This document shows positions 63,926-64,000 of a stretch of 64,000 nt of DNA, piece by piece. Both the position numbers and the translations under genes were made by a program. A model generated the notes under the pieces. That model did not search any database and was not told the origin of the DNA. It saw only the letters and a program-made list of their open reading frames with translations. This stretch comes from Methyloceanibacter stevinii (GTDB lineage: Bacteria > Pseudomonadota > Alphaproteobacteria > Rhizobiales > Methyloligellaceae): assembly GCF_001723355.1 (NCBI RefSeq), contig NZ_LPWE01000012.1, forward strand, positions 466,070 through 530,069, read 5' to 3'. How positions within the stretch are numbered: position 1 is the stretch's first letter; each line of letters opens with the position of its first letter.

Positions 63926-64000
63926 AGGTGGCGGCCGCTCACGCGAGGGAGGGGGTGGGCGCGCGAAGCGGCCGCCGGCCGGCCGGGCACGAACTGGATC

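Noticed and set aside
63214..63990. N-terminal extension of the head closure frame to 63990
   Set aside because: It reads the connector gene and the tandem repeats out of frame; the true start is the ATG at 63213 overlapping the connector stop.

Overview
The window looks like a chromosomal contig from an alphaproteobacterium of the order Hyphomicrobiales (a Hyphomicrobium/Methyloceanibacter/Rhodomicrobium-like organism; genus not determinable here). The base composition is GC-rich. Rhizobial hallmarks are present: type II glutamine synthetase behind a sigma-54 type promoter, a FeuP/FeuQ-like two-component pair, the block ccmIEFH-degP-response regulator-kinase-glnE, PleC/DivJ-like kinases, and an RcGTA-type gene transfer agent (GTA) cluster.

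Layout. 0-6 kb: a CsoR-family repressor with a palindromic operator and an RcnA Ni/Co exporter, two small secreted proteins, a FAS1 protein, DoxX and glnII. 6-16 kb: ornithine/lysine decarboxylase, a caspase-like protein without the catalytic Cys, a diheme cytochrome, a GST, a DUF1045 protein, a 2OG-Fe(II) oxygenase, a 3-hydroxyisobutyrate dehydrogenase-family gene, Lrp, a uracil-DNA glycosylase-like protein and an MBL hydrolase. 16-25 kb: a histidine kinase, a DUF1289 protein with two retropepsin-like proteases, phosphomannomutase, a methyltransferase, FAS1 divergent from an OxyR-like regulator, TerC and DusA. 25-31 kb: arsR-arsC-arsH, a diheme cytochrome and a CopA-type Cu ATPase. 31-47 kb: PepN, a PleC-like kinase, glnE, a two-component pair, DegP, cytochrome c maturation genes and a 17-kDa-antigen-like lipoprotein. 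47-50 kb: FeuP/FeuQ-like pair with a small periplasmic gene upstream. 50-64 kb: the head-tail connector to host-specificity half of a GTA cluster, all on the minus strand and running off the right edge; capsid, portal and terminase genes would lie beyond it.

Two things stand out. First, an AT-richer two-gene operon (soluble protein plus four-helix membrane protein, overlapping by 4 bases, with its own possible promoter) sits between the GTA gp13 and gp14 genes; I recognise neither protein. A TerB gene also interrupts the GTA order between tail terminator and major tail protein. Second, at least fifteen reading frames or frame segments are broken by single-base changes, nearly all losses of one base from a short run of identical bases. 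Adding the base back restores family-typical sequence and a codon-multiple length each time. This points to sequencing or assembly error rather than gene decay, and one such error artificially joins FeuP and FeuQ into one reading frame.

I saw no CRISPR array, rRNA, tRNA or insertion sequence. Extragenic palindromes of the ATGGCCGGG/CCCGGCCAT type occur at several intergenic sites.
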